A stretch of 64,000 bases of DNA, from the NCBI RefSeq assembly GCF_004343725.1, contig NZ_PTQW01000013.1, positions 143,909 through 207,908 on the forward strand, written 5' to 3'. Both the position numbers and the translations under genes were made by a program. Numbering within the stretch: position 1 is the first letter of the stretch; every line of letters starts with the position of its first letter. Positions 55,761-64,000 of this stretch are shown one piece after another. Source of the DNA: Treponema sp. J25. GTDB lineage: Bacteria > Spirochaetota > Spirochaetia > Treponematales > Breznakiellaceae. The notes under the pieces were generated by a model that was given only the letters and a program-made list of their open reading frames with translations, did not search any database and was not told the origin of the DNA.

Positions 55761-57409
55761 AACGCCGTGCCCTTATCAGTGTGTTTTATAAAGAAGGAAT
55801 TATCGATCTTGCCCGCTTTCTTCATGAACAGGATTGGGAGATTCTTTCTACCGGCGGCACTGCCCGCTATTTAAAGGAGAACGGTCTTCCCATTACCGAT
55901 GTGTCCCAGGTTACGGGTTTTCCTGAATGTCTGGATGGCCGGGTTAAGACCTTGCATCCGGCGATTCACGGGGGACTCCTGGCCCGTCGTAGCGAAAAGG
56001 AACACATGGAAACTATCCAGCGCCTGGGAATTCAGCCCATCGACCTGGTGTGTGTTAACCTCTATCCCTTTTTTGAAAAAGTACAGGCCGGGCTTTCCCT
56101 GGAAGAAACAGTGGAGTTTATTGATATTGGGGGGCCTACCATGCTCCGGTCGGCGGCAAAGAATTTTCAGGATGTGCTGGTGCTTACCGATCCGGCGGAC
56201 TATCCGGCCCTGATGGAACATCTGCGACAAGGGAATGTGCCCCTTGAGTTCCGCAAATATCTTGCGGGTAAGGTGTTTAACCTTACCAGTGCCTACGATG
56301 CGGCGATTTCCCGCTATTTGCTGGAAGAGGAGGCCCCCCGCTACTGGTCCATGAGTCTTGAAAAGAAGCAGGAACTCCGCTATGGCGAAAACGCCCATCA
56401 AAGGGGGGCCCTCTATATTGCGACCGATCGAAAGGGGGCGTTTCATGGGATGGAACAACTTCAGGGAAAAGAACTCAGTTACAACAACATCCGGGACATG
56501 GACCTGGCGTGGAAGGCCGCCTGTGCCTTTGGGGTTCCTGCTTTGGGGCATTCTCCTTTTGGGGCTGCTGATGAGGCGCTGGCATATGGAGGGGCGGGGG
56601 CCGCTACCTTTATGCAGAACCGGGGCGAATGTGTCTGTGTGGCGGTGAAGCATAACACCCCCTGTGGAATCGGTCTGGGGAAGACCCTTCTTGAAGCCTA
56701 CGAGAAGGCCTTCCTCTGTGATCCCGTGTCTATTTTTGGGGGAATTGTGGCCTGCACGACCCAGATAGATGGGGCCACCGCGGCTAAGTTGGCGGAACTT
56801 TTCCTGGAAATTGTGATAGCCCCTGACTTTAGTCCCGAGGCGCTGGAAGTATTTAAGGCTAAAAAGAATCTTCGCCTTATTCGAGCAACCTTACCGCCCC
56901 AGGATAAGGAAGAGGTTATTTCGGTGGATGGGGGGCTTCTGGTTCAGTCCCGGGATAATCGGCTTCTCGAAAAATGGGAAGTGGTGACCGAGCGGCCCAT
57001 TCCCTCTGAAGATATTCCGGATCTTCTGTTTGGTATGCGGGCGGTAACCTTTGTAAAATCGAATGCCATCGTGGTGGTTAAAGAAGGGGCCGCTGTGGGA
57101 GTCGGCGGCGGGCAGACAAACCGTATCTGGGCGGCCCAGCAGGCCCTGGAGAGGGGAGCCCAGGCGGTAGCGGCCGATGCGGAAGGGATACTTTTAGGGA
57201 AGTCCCTGTTCGCCACTCCTGAAAAACCCCGGGTGCTTGCCTCTGATGCCTTTTTCCCCTTTGCGGATGTGGTGGAAGCGGCGGCAGCAGCGGGTATCCG
57301 GAGTATTATTCAACCGGGTGGTTCTATCCGGGATAAGGAATCCATCGAAGCGGCAAACCGACTCGGTATCGCCATGGTCTTTACCGGAACCCGACATTTT
57401 AAGCATTAA
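55757..57409 (+). CDS. purH: bifunctional AICAR formyltransferase/IMP cyclohydrolase
   Basis: This 550-residue enzyme catalyses the last two steps of IMP synthesis. The N-terminal cyclohydrolase domain has [27 protein letters not shown] and [14 protein letters not shown]; the transformylase domain has [24 protein letters not shown] and [10 protein letters not shown]. About 30 residues rich in Gly and Ala ([20 protein letters not shown]... near 259-290) interrupt the domain just before the KHxxPCG motif and are absent from ordinary PurH. It is the last gene of the operon. Confidence 0.95.
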   Translation: MKRRALISVFYKEGIIDLARFLHEQDWEILSTGGTARYLKENGLPITDVSQVTGFPECLDGRVKTLHPAIHGGLLARRSEKEHMETIQRLGIQPIDLVCVNLYPFFEKVQAGLSLEETVEFIDIGGPTMLRSAAKNFQDVLVLTDPADYPALMEHLRQGNVPLEFRKYLAGKVFNLTSAYDAAISRYLLEEEAPRYWSMSLEKKQELRYGENAHQRGALYIATDRKGAFHGMEQLQGKELSYNNIRDMDLAWKAACAFGVPALGHSPFGAADEALAYGGAGAATFMQNRGECVCVAVKHNTPCGIGLGKTLLEAYEKAFLCDPVSIFGGIVACTTQIDGATAAKLAELFLEIVIAPDFSPEALEVFKAKKNLRLIRATLPPQDKEEVISVDGGLLVQSRDNRLLEKWEVVTERPIPSEDIPDLLFGMRAVTFVKSNAIVVVKEGAAVGVGGGQTNRIWAAQQALERGAQAVAADAEGILLGKSLFATPEKPRVLASDAFFPFADVVEAAAAAGIRSIIQPGGSIRDKESIEAANRLGIAMVFTGTRHFKH

Positions 57410-57463
57410 ACTTAAGGATGGGCCCTTTTCCCATAGGGAGAGACCCACGGTGAGGGGTAAGAT

Positions 57464-58870
57464 ATGGATTTTTCATGGAAACCCGTAATTGATGCGGGGG
57501 CAATCTCGATAGCCCTTGTGGTGGCCACCTTTCTCAGAGCCCGGCTGCAGTTTTTCCAGAAGTATCTTATTCCTAATGCCCTTACGGCGGGTTTTCTTCT
57601 ATTGCCGGTGTACAACTATCTTTTTCCTTTCTTAGGGTATGATCAGAACAAGCTCGGTGAACTGGTGTACCATCTCCTGAATATTTCCTTTATCTCCATG
57701 AGCCTCCGAGCTTCGTCTCCCAAAATTAAGGGCCACAAAGGCGGGGGTGTACTTGGCATGTCTACCGGGATTCTTTTGGGGTATGCGACCCAGGCGCTGC
57801 TTGGCCTGGCTCTTACCCTCTTTTTCTTGCCAAAGATGTTTCCTGCCTTTGGGCTCTTTCTACCCCTGGGCTTTGCCTTAGGCCCCGGCCAGGCCTTCGC
57901 GATCGGCAAGGGCTGGGAAACCATGGGGTTTAGCGGGGCCTCCAGCATCGGGCTTACCTTCGCGGCCATTGGATACCTCTGGGCTAGTTTTGGCGGAGTG
58001 TATCTTATCAACCATGGACTTAAAAAGGGCTGGCTTAAAAGCGAACTCCTTTCGAGCATGCAAAATAGAACAATGCTCACCGGCATCGTTGCTCGTGAGG
58101 AAGAAAAGCCCGTAGGTGCCCGTCTTACCACGGACAACGAGGCTATCGACTCCTTTAGTTTCCATAGTGCCGCAGTGTTGCTCACCTATTTTCTGTCCTT
58201 TCTCTTACTTTCTGCTATTACCATGGGCCTGTCATTGCTCGGGAAAGCGGGCCGGGATTTGGCGGTTAACCTGTGGGGCATCAATTTTATTTTTTCATCG
58301 ATTACCGCTATCATCATGCGGAAAATAATCGAAGCGATAAGGGTAGATCACCTTCTGGATAACGAAACCCTCTCCCGCATTTCCGGTTTTTCTGTGGACT
58401 TTATGGTGGCCGGCTCTATTGCGGCGATTTCTTTGGTGTTTGTCACCACATTCTGGTTCCCCATACTGCTCATGTCTACCCTCTGCGGGATCATGACCAC
58501 GATCATTGTGCCCTGGTTCTGTTCCCGGATGTTCCGGGATTACCAATTTGAACGGATGCTCATGATATATGGGGTCTCCACGGGGACCCTTTCCACAGGG
58601 CTTGCATTGCTTAGAGTCATTGACCCGGAATTCAAAACCAAGGTTGCCTCGGATTATATGCTTTCGGCGGGACTTACCTTTCTCCTTGCCATACCGTTTA
58701 TCCTGGCAATCAATCTTCCTGCCCAGGCGGCGGTGCAGGGTACCATGGTGCCCTTCTGGATCATGATGGGAATCGCGTTTCTCTATCTGGTATACGTGCT
58801 CGTTACCTATGGTATACTGGCTGGGCGGAAAACCCTGGCACAACCTGCGTCCTGGTGGTTTACGGAGTAG
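57464..58870 (+). CDS. sodium:glutamate symporter (GltS family)
   Basis: This 468-residue polytopic protein matches the ESS/GltS family in its start (IDAGAISIALVVATFLRARLQFFQKYLIPNALTAGFLLLPV), the GFALGPGQAFAIGKGWETMGFSGASSIGLTFAAIGYLWA pore-like region, and the GVSTGTLSTGLALLRVIDPEFKT segment. It would import an acidic amino acid with Na+. It is longer than E. coli GltS, mainly from a longer central loop. It lies 54 bases after purH. Confidence 0.87.
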   Translation: MDFSWKPVIDAGAISIALVVATFLRARLQFFQKYLIPNALTAGFLLLPVYNYLFPFLGYDQNKLGELVYHLLNISFISMSLRASSPKIKGHKGGGVLGMSTGILLGYATQALLGLALTLFFLPKMFPAFGLFLPLGFALGPGQAFAIGKGWETMGFSGASSIGLTFAAIGYLWASFGGVYLINHGLKKGWLKSELLSSMQNRTMLTGIVAREEEKPVGARLTTDNEAIDSFSFHSAAVLLTYFLSFLLLSAITMGLSLLGKAGRDLAVNLWGINFIFSSITAIIMRKIIEAIRVDHLLDNETLSRISGFSVDFMVAGSIAAISLVFVTTFWFPILLMSTLCGIMTTIIVPWFCSRMFRDYQFERMLMIYGVSTGTLSTGLALLRVIDPEFKTKVASDYMLSAGLTFLLAIPFILAINLPAQAAVQGTMVPFWIMMGIAFLYLVYVLVTYGILAGRKTLAQPASWWFTE

Positions 58871-58945
58871 GGCTGACTGAGGCTCTGCGGGCGGGGTTTT
58901 GGGGTGCGGTTTTAATAAGGAATTGTGCCCTTTCTCTGCGATCCT

Positions 58946-60208
58946 TTAGCTCTGGGGGCCCCCTTTTGAGGTCTGGTAATCCTGGAGAGCCAGCATAAGG
59001 TCCTGCCATTTGCGGGCCGACATGTACCGGAAGGGGAAGCGAACCTGGTACAACGTGCGGCCCTGGTAAAATTCTAAAAGCTGCCGCTTTAGCACCGTAA
59101 TACCCTCCAGGGTATGTAGGGGGAACTGGAGCCGTTCGCCCGAAAGGGTTGCGAGTTCCAGCCTGTCGGGGAACAGTATCAGGGTCCCCGTGCGGATGCG
59201 GCGGAGGGGATTTGCTCTGCGTCCCTGAAGTAAAAGGACCCCCATATCAGAAACGATAGGATGGTTGGGGGCTTCCGCGGTTGCTCGTCTGGCTTTCTCT
59301 TGTACCGTCTGGGCTTGCCAGGCATCCCATTCGGGAATCCTGGTAAAACTGCGGTACGGCGCCGATTGGGGCTGGAGTTGATAAAAGCAATCGAGTTTCC
59401 AGAAGGCCCCGCAGGCGCTACAGAAAAGACGGTTGCCCCGGCTCCTCAGGGAGCCAAAGGATTCGCAGTTAGAGCACAGGTACAGCGACAGTTCAAGATG
59501 TTCGGCCCGACGGGGGCTGCGATAAGGCTTCCCCGCAAGATAGGAATCGGAAAACTCGTCGTGGTTTAAGGCCTGGTCCAAATCGAGGGACAGCGACTCT
59601 ACCGGTGTGGTGCTGAGGTATTCGGGTGTGAACAAAAGCGAAAAATCCAGAATCACCGTTCCGCGCCTCCGTTTCCAGGTCCAGCGGGGGAGCGCGAAAT
59701 AGCCGCCCCGAACGAGTACCCGCACCACAGGAACCTTAAGGAGCTTGAGCAGTTTGGCGGTCGATGGAACCAGGGGCAGGGTCGAGCCGTTCCAGCTTTG
59801 GGCTCCCTCAGGGAAAAGGCCGATTATACCTTTCTGGCGACGGACCACCTGCACAATATCGTTTACGGTTTCTATGTCGGGTATGACCTTGGCCTTGGGA
59901 ATGGTGCCGACAAGCTTTAAAAGCCACCGCATGAGGCTGGACCGCATGTTACTGTCGCTGCCTACCCAGAAGATGGGACCGGGCACAAAAGCCGAAATCC
60001 AGAAGGGGTCCCGGGTACTGACATGGTTGGCTACGATGATATACGGTGGCCGCAGGGTTTGAAAAATCTCAAGGCCGCGAACTTCTATCCGGTACACCCG
60101 TTTGAGCCATCTACCGAAGGTCCATTTTAAAAGGCGGTTGAACCATCGCAGGTTGGTCAGGTTCTTCCGCCGTCTTTTCCCATGCTCCATAGATTTAGTA
60201 TGGAGCAT
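58946..60208 (-). CDS. PlsC-like acyltransferase with C-terminal zinc ribbon
   Basis: This 420-residue protein has an N-terminal acyltransferase domain: NHVSTRDPFWIS (catalytic NHx4D, about 61-72), GLFPEGAQSW (about 133-142) and VRVLVRGGYFALPRW. After about residue 235 a zinc ribbon (CSNCESFG...FCSACGAFW) and a C-terminal domain of unknown function follow, making it longer than ordinary 1-acyl-glycerol-3-phosphate acyltransferases. It probably esterifies a lipid precursor at the inner membrane. The start may be 60208 or 60190; both ATG codons lie in the arms of a hairpin and no ribosome site is visible. Confidence 0.86.
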   Translation of the reverse strand: MLHTKSMEHGKRRRKNLTNLRWFNRLLKWTFGRWLKRVYRIEVRGLEIFQTLRPPYIIVANHVSTRDPFWISAFVPGPIFWVGSDSNMRSSLMRWLLKLVGTIPKAKVIPDIETVNDIVQVVRRQKGIIGLFPEGAQSWNGSTLPLVPSTAKLLKLLKVPVVRVLVRGGYFALPRWTWKRRRGTVILDFSLLFTPEYLSTTPVESLSLDLDQALNHDEFSDSYLAGKPYRSPRRAEHLELSLYLCSNCESFGSLRSRGNRLFCSACGAFWKLDCFYQLQPQSAPYRSFTRIPEWDAWQAQTVQEKARRATAEAPNHPIVSDMGVLLLQGRRANPLRRIRTGTLILFPDRLELATLSGERLQFPLHTLEGITVLKRQLLEFYQGRTLYQVRFPFRYMSARKWQDLMLALQDYQTSKGGPQS

Positions 60209-60213
60209 TTTTT
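60182..60213 (+). terminator. hairpin with T run at the start of the acyltransferase gene
   Basis: ATGCTCCATA (60182-60191) pairs perfectly with TATGGAGCAT (60199-60208) and six T residues follow on the plus strand. As a plus-strand terminator it would stop antisense transcription from the purine/GltS side. On the minus strand it folds over the acyltransferase start. The 150 bases beyond it hold only GC-rich inverted stretches. Confidence 0.6.
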
Positions 60214-60364
60214 ATGATTTGGGGAGGGCTCTCACAGGGGGTAAACTTCCGGCATAATGGAACTGGGCTGAACGGCGTCGGCCACGGTTCCAATCGGGCA
60301 CCGGTTACAACGCCGGCCGTAACGCCAAAACTAGACTGGCGGTCCGGATGTGAGCTGAGCAGCC

Positions 60365-61292
60365 CTACTCCACCGCTAAGAAGTAAATTTCATGTCGCTC
60401 TGTTGGCCCCAAGCCAATCGTTACTTTGTACCAACCAGGACGCCAGGATCCAGAAGGAGATATGATAGGGATGTCACCCACATCACCCGATACGGAAGCT
60501 ACAACTTTGCTCTGAAGGATAATTTTCCCCGAAGTAAGCTCCATAACCGATACAGAAAGCTTTGGTGAACCAGAGATGCCATTAACACCAAACACCGCAT
60601 AGATAGTGCTGGTCGAGGCAGGAAAACGCAGTGAAGGCCTAATGGCGAAACCCATAGGATCACTGCCGAGGGCTAAAACCAGATTCCCAAGGGCAGGCAC
60701 GGTGGTCTCTGGATCCCGCTCAAGATACAGTGGAGTAGACCATACCTGGCCTCGGGTAAAGCCCTTTTCCGATCCCTTTACAAAATCATCAGGATCCGCC
60801 GGATCAGCGAAAAATACGGTCGTTGATTCTCCCGGTTTCTTGGCTGCGTAAACAATCCAGGCAAAGTTTCCCTCGCTTTTTTCGCTTACCGTAAAGCTTG
60901 TCCAGTCTTTAAATTCCCCCGCAGAACTTCCCGATGTGTTAAGAACAATGCTCGAAGTAACCCCCGAACGAGAAGGCCGGGCTTTGAGGGTGGGGTCGTA
61001 TCCAAGAATCATAATAAGCCGGGGTTCTCGCCCTTCGGTTTTCCAGACAGAACGCATGGTGTATTTCCGGCCCTTCTCAAGGGCGATGCGATACACGGTG
61101 GTGTAGTAACCGCTTCCGATGGTAGGATACTTCCCTTCGGGAACGATTTCAGAGGCAGCCCTAAGAATGAAGGTTTCATTCACCTTGAGTAAGGGAATAT
61201 CTTGGTAAGGGAATATCTTGAGCGCTAAGGTTCATCACAAATAATAGAGATAGGTAAAAAATGGGCATACCGAGACCGTTTCTGCGTATCAT
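60365..61292 (-). pseudogene. secreted protein gene split by a 16-bp tandem duplication
   Basis: From the ATG at 61292 the minus strand encodes a clear signal peptide, MIRRNGLGMPIFYLSLLFVM ending NLSA, then QDIPL and a premature stop at 61176-61178. A second frame continues from inside the duplication to 60365 and encodes VNETFILRAASEIVPEGKYP... over about 270 residues. Deleting one copy of the 16-bp repeat joins the two frames exactly as QDIPLLKVNETFIL, giving a 303-residue exported protein rich in Ser, Gly and Thr with a beta-sandwich character. I do not recognise the family. It could be a recent pseudogene or an on/off switch. Confidence 0.8.
61189..61220. repeat. perfect 16-bp tandem duplication
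   Basis: GTAAGGGAATATCTTG occurs at 61189-61204 and again at 61205-61220. It lies directly after the signal-peptide region of the split secreted-protein gene. Sixteen is not a multiple of three, so each gain or loss changes the reading frame. Confidence 0.98.
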
Positions 61293-61684
61293 AGGTTTTA
61301 AGGATTCTTCCCTCTTATATGTGTTTGATAAGGCCCCGAAGATCGATAGGCTTCGGTTCGGGGTCCAATAAAGCAAGCCGCCCTTTCTACACCGGTAGGG
61401 GAAGACTCTGAACAAGCTCTTCGAGCAAATCGATGGGTGCCATCGCCCATCCGAAGGGGCTCACACCTGGCGTGCGGGGCGCTAAAAGGAGTGTATACGG
61501 TTCTCGCGGGATGCAGCTTAAAACAGGCGCAACGCAAAAAACGGCCAAAAAAGGGGGTGATTTTGCAGAGAGGTGAAATTATACTCCCCCTGCCTATTCG
61601 ATTGATTTTAGCTGTTAGAATTTCGTTCGAATGGGGGTATTTTTAATTGGTCCGTGAAACAACTATCGATGTTTCCCGATGCTA
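61293..61684. other. non-coding region between the split gene and the small-RNA promoter
   Basis: About 390 bases without a supported gene. On the minus strand it holds several hairpins: CCCCGAA/TTCGGGG near 61353-61384, CGATGG/CCATCG near 61434-61448 and GCTC/GAGC near 61418-61428. These may form a leader of the secreted-protein gene. Frames on the minus strand from 61415 and 61537 lack motifs and starts with ribosome sites. Confidence 0.35.
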
Positions 61685-61713
61685 TTGACAAATCGGTACA
61701 ATTGACCGATATT
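61685..61713 (+). promoter_or_regulatory. promoter with palindromic operator-like spacer
   Basis: TTGACA (61685-61690) and GATATT (61708-61713) are 17 bases apart. The spacer holds an inverted repeat, ATCGGT (61692-61697) and ACCGAT (61705-61710), which overlaps the -10. Such an arrangement suits a repressor site. Confidence 0.5.
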
Positions 61714-61717
61714 TTAT

Positions 61718-61788
61718 TATGGTAGGTGCGTCCAGCGGCACTCACCGAGCCTGGGGCATACGTACAGTATGCCCCTTGTATTTTATTT
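61718..61788 (+). ncRNA. candidate small RNA
   Basis: From the promoter at 61685 a transcript of about 70 bases would end at a strong terminator, GGGGCATAC (61753-61761) with GTATGCCCC (61767-61775), followed by TTGTATTTTATTT. No protein of useful length fits. The terminator overlaps the last bases of the convergent MuF gene. It could be an independent small RNA, a short antisense RNA to that gene, or a mere terminator with a chance promoter. Confidence 0.4.
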
Positions 61789-62778
61789 GGTGATCATCCG
61801 CTGTATTTCTCCTGCCAGTATCAATATTTTTTGGTAAAATCCACTATTCGCTTTTTTATGAGCTATAGCTAAAGCCGTATCAAGACTATCCCGAGGAACG
61901 ACCAGAACAATCTTATCCGCCTGCTTTTTTTTGAATGCTTCTTTAATACTATTTTCAGTTCCTTTTGCGGTCTTCACTTCCCAAATCTCGCCATCTATCC
62001 ATAAGTCGGGGCTTAAAAGCAGATTACTTCTTGGCAAAAGCTTCACCGTCTTTCCGGATCCTGCCAAATCTTCCGCAACACGTTCTTCCGGTAACTGTTT
62101 TTCCCCATAGCTTTCATGTTTATATATTTTCCCGCCATTTGAGTAAGCCCGAATTTCCTTAAACCCATCGAGCGAATCCGGATTATATAGCCGCACGCTT
62201 TTAAACCCCGCATGATCCGCAAAGTCTTTCAGGTCCTTCATGATCCCATAATGCAAAGCTCGCTTAGCCATTTCGTCGGTCAGTTCGTAAAAGGTCCCAC
62301 TTTTGATCGGATTCTGCCCAAACCCGCTTTGGGGGTGGAATTCTTTCCGAAGCTTTTTCATAGAGACGTTTTCCGAAGTGACGCGGCCCGCTTCATCTTC
62401 ATAAATACCCCGCACGGTGGTGCGGCAGTTGAAGTGAAATGGCGGCCAGTGGTCTTCCCAGAATGGATGGTCATAGGGGAGCACAAGCCCGGCAAGGGGT
62501 CGGCAAATATCGCTCGTACGCTCATCTTCGAGCACCATAAGGGCAAGCGCTGCGGGAGGAGAGCGGTCAAACTGCATCCGGCGCCCGGCGTTGTAGGATG
62601 TCTGGATATTGGTTCGATACACCGTTTCCCAGTAGCCAGGTTTGATGGTCGCCCCATCCGATTCGGCGATTCCCTTTATATCGTTCCAGAGCTGTTCAAA
62701 GCCTTCCCCTTTCTCTAGGGCCGTGACAAGCCGGCCACGGACCGCTTCGATGTAGTCGCACTGGGTAAGTTTTGCCAA
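61783..62778 (-). CDS. MuF phage head-protein domain fused to a nuclease-like toxin domain, 5'-truncated
   Basis: The 331-residue frame has an N-terminal part like the Mu gpF minor head protein (ETVYRTNIQTSYNAGRRMQ; then DICRPLAGLVLPYDHPFW and PPFHFNCRTTVRG with the usual Cys/His pattern, about 50-125). The C-terminal part (about 225-331) resembles CdiA-type polymorphic toxin nucleases and has PDLWIDGEIWEVKT, a PD-x9-ExK nuclease-like motif. MuF-toxin fusions are known from temperate phages. The listed start is TTG at 62778. The same frame continues upstream as KLAFRAFTLAK to a TAA inside the first CRISPR repeat, so the true start of the phage gene is missing. No immunity gene is visible next to it. 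Confidence 0.8.
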   Translation of the reverse strand: MAKLTQCDYIEAVRGRLVTALEKGEGFEQLWNDIKGIAESDGATIKPGYWETVYRTNIQTSYNAGRRMQFDRSPPAALALMVLEDERTSDICRPLAGLVLPYDHPFWEDHWPPFHFNCRTTVRGIYEDEAGRVTSENVSMKKLRKEFHPQSGFGQNPIKSGTFYELTDEMAKRALHYGIMKDLKDFADHAGFKSVRLYNPDSLDGFKEIRAYSNGGKIYKHESYGEKQLPEERVAEDLAGSGKTVKLLPRSNLLLSPDLWIDGEIWEVKTAKGTENSIKEAFKKKQADKIVLVVPRDSLDTALAIAHKKANSGFYQKILILAGEIQRMITK

Positions 62779-62812
62779 AGTGAAGGCACGGAAGGCAAGC
62801 TTTGGCTCCAGA

Positions 62813-64000
62813 CTTTAAATCCCATATTTGGCTGCTAAAACAAAGCGTCACGGAGAACAAGAAACTCTGCCAGTTCTCTTTAAATCCCATATTTGGCTGC
62901 TAAAACGGATAATCCTTCTTTTTCTAGAATACGTGGTGGATACTTTAAATCCCATATTTGGCTGCTAAAACATTATCGCTCCAAAGCCGCCTACTCCCGC
63001 TACTACACTTTAAATCCCATATTTGGCTGCTAAAACGTTCTTATACACATTGTATACTAAGTTCCAAGATATCTTTAAATCCCATATTTGGCTGCTAAAA
63101 CCGTTGTTTGTTCTAGCCAGTTCGTACAACGCTTCAGCTTTAAATCCCATATTTGGCTGCTAAAACTATTTTCCAGCAAGTTCAAAAATTCTTATTATTG
63201 CACCTTTAAATCCCATATTTGGCTGCTAAAACCCGTCTCTAGGCATATAGATTTTGCCGTTGTAAAGACTTTAAATCCCATATTTGGCTGCTAAAACCAA
63301 AGTATGGCCATCTTCCTGCGGACTTTGACCACCTTTAAATCCCATATTTGGCTGCTAAAACTCAGACGCTGCGCAGGCGGTAATGGTAGCATCTACACTT
63401 TAAATCCCATATTTGGCTGCTAAAACGTCTACAAATGTGTCACCAGCAAAAACCGTAATAAGCTTTAAATCCCATATTTGGCTGCTAAAACCATGGATGG
63501 TTAGGGGAGCTGTGGATTATTTTAAAGACTTTAAATCCCATATTTGGCTGCTAAAACTAAACTCTTGTGTTGCAGGATGATTTAAATCATGTTCTTTAAA
63601 TCCCATATTTGGCTGCTAAAACAGACCGACCCTCGTTTTATTGCATTCGGAAGGATGTCTTTAAATCCCATATTTGGCTGCTAAAACTAATTTTTCCATG
63701 ATAAAATCGAAATGGTTTTTCAGCTTTAAATCCCATATTTGGCTGCTAAAACCCCTTGAAATTCGCTCGCTGTTACTTTTGAAAAAGTCTTTAAATCCCA
63801 TATTTGGCTGCTAAAACTCGAGGAGCAAAAGGATTAGTAAATAAACAATCTCTCTTTAAATCCCATATTTGGCTGCTAAAACCCGGAGGTAGTCTCTGAA
63901 GTCTTTTCCATCATCCCTCTTTAAATCCCATATTTGGCTGCTAAAACCTTTTTATTCCAAAACTTATTGTATAAGAACTATAACTTTAAATCCCATATTT
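62813..64000 (-). CRISPR. CRISPR array, at least 18 spacers, continues beyond the window
   Basis: Eighteen full 29-bp repeats and a truncated nineteenth (63984-64000) alternate with 18 unique spacers of 35-37 bp. Repeats begin at 62813, 62878, 62943, 63008, 63073, 63138, 63204, 63269, 63333, 63398, 63463, 63529, 63594, 63659, 63724, 63789, 63854 and 63919. Each starts CTTTAAATCCCAT on the plus strand; the reverse strand reads GTTTTAG at its start and TTTAAAG at its end, similar to clostridial type I-B repeats. The left flank is phage-gene sequence rather than an AT-rich leader, so the leader and cas genes probably lie to the right and the array is read on the minus strand. No cas gene is in the window. 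Confidence 0.97.

Noticed and set aside
60215..60364. GGTTCCAATC at about 60286 as a tRNA T arm
   Set aside because: The flanking bases do not form the T stem or an acceptor stem, and no anticodon arm is present.
61298..61537. 79-codon minus-strand frame in the gap before the small-RNA promoter
   Set aside because: Cys/Arg-rich with no start signal or known motif; it overlaps predicted hairpins. It was considered as an immunity gene for the MuF-nuclease protein but is on the wrong side of the split gene for that and has no support.
63088..63294. 68-codon frame within the CRISPR array
   Set aside because: It reads through repeats and spacers; its repeated KSHIWLLK units are translations of the repeat.

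Overview
The window looks like chromosomal DNA of a saccharolytic, motile, anaerobic spirochaete, most likely Treponema or a close relative; no 16S gene is present, so this is an inference. The clues are diderm Lpt genes, spirochaete-style lipoboxes, MCP, CheB and CheR genes, a xylose-type ABC transporter with a XylFII-LytS-YesN-like sensor, an NADH-linked trimeric-type [FeFe] hydrogenase, and frequent GTG/TTG starts.

Layout. 1-5.7 kb: end of a gene of unknown function, tRNA-Ala(GGC), a DUF1848 protein, a hydrolase, a thioesterase, a PutP-type symporter and a Nudix hydrolase. 5.7-14.8 kb: one sugar-uptake unit (membrane-anchored sensor protein, LytS-type kinase, AraC-type regulator, two further binding proteins, ATPase, permease) closed by a strong terminator. 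14.9-19.2 kb, minus strand: MoxR/DUF58/transglutaminase operon. 19.3-29.3 kb: two chemoreceptors, an OmpR/kinase pair, a NapH-like Fe-S membrane protein with an unrecognised partner, and an MFS carrier. 29.4-31.9 kb: acyl-CoA ligase and a lipoprotein. 32-37.1 kb: five-gene hydrogenase operon. 37.3-43.5 kb: Hsp20, RseC-like protein, a divergent YmdB paralogue, TPR protein, monofunctional transglycosylase, CheB, CheR and a DUF151 protein. 43.6-50.9 kb: pyrG, lptC, small ORF, lptA, lptB, rny, ymdB and a GNAT gene. 51-57.4 kb: guanine-type riboswitch with terminator ahead of purC-F-M-N-H. 57.4-60.2 kb: glutamate symporter and acyltransferase. 60.3-64 kb is accessory: a secreted-protein gene frameshifted by a 16-bp tandem duplication, a possible small RNA, a MuF-type phage head/nuclease fusion, and a CRISPR array running off the right edge.

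How it fits together. Pentoses enter through the Xyl transporter under a sensor that reads periplasmic sugar. Reducing power can leave as hydrogen through HydABC. The purine operon appears to be switched off by guanine. The right end is a phage-conflict region in which a 5'-truncated MuF toxin-like gene abuts the terminal repeat of the array.

The observations most worth checking are the MuF-nuclease gene truncated against the CRISPR array, the 16-bp duplication that may switch a secreted protein, the ATGA-coupled unknown ORFs before lptA and purN together with inserts in PurM and PurH, the YmdB paralogue with altered metal ligands, apparently leaderless genes, and the possible small RNA with an operator-like palindrome.
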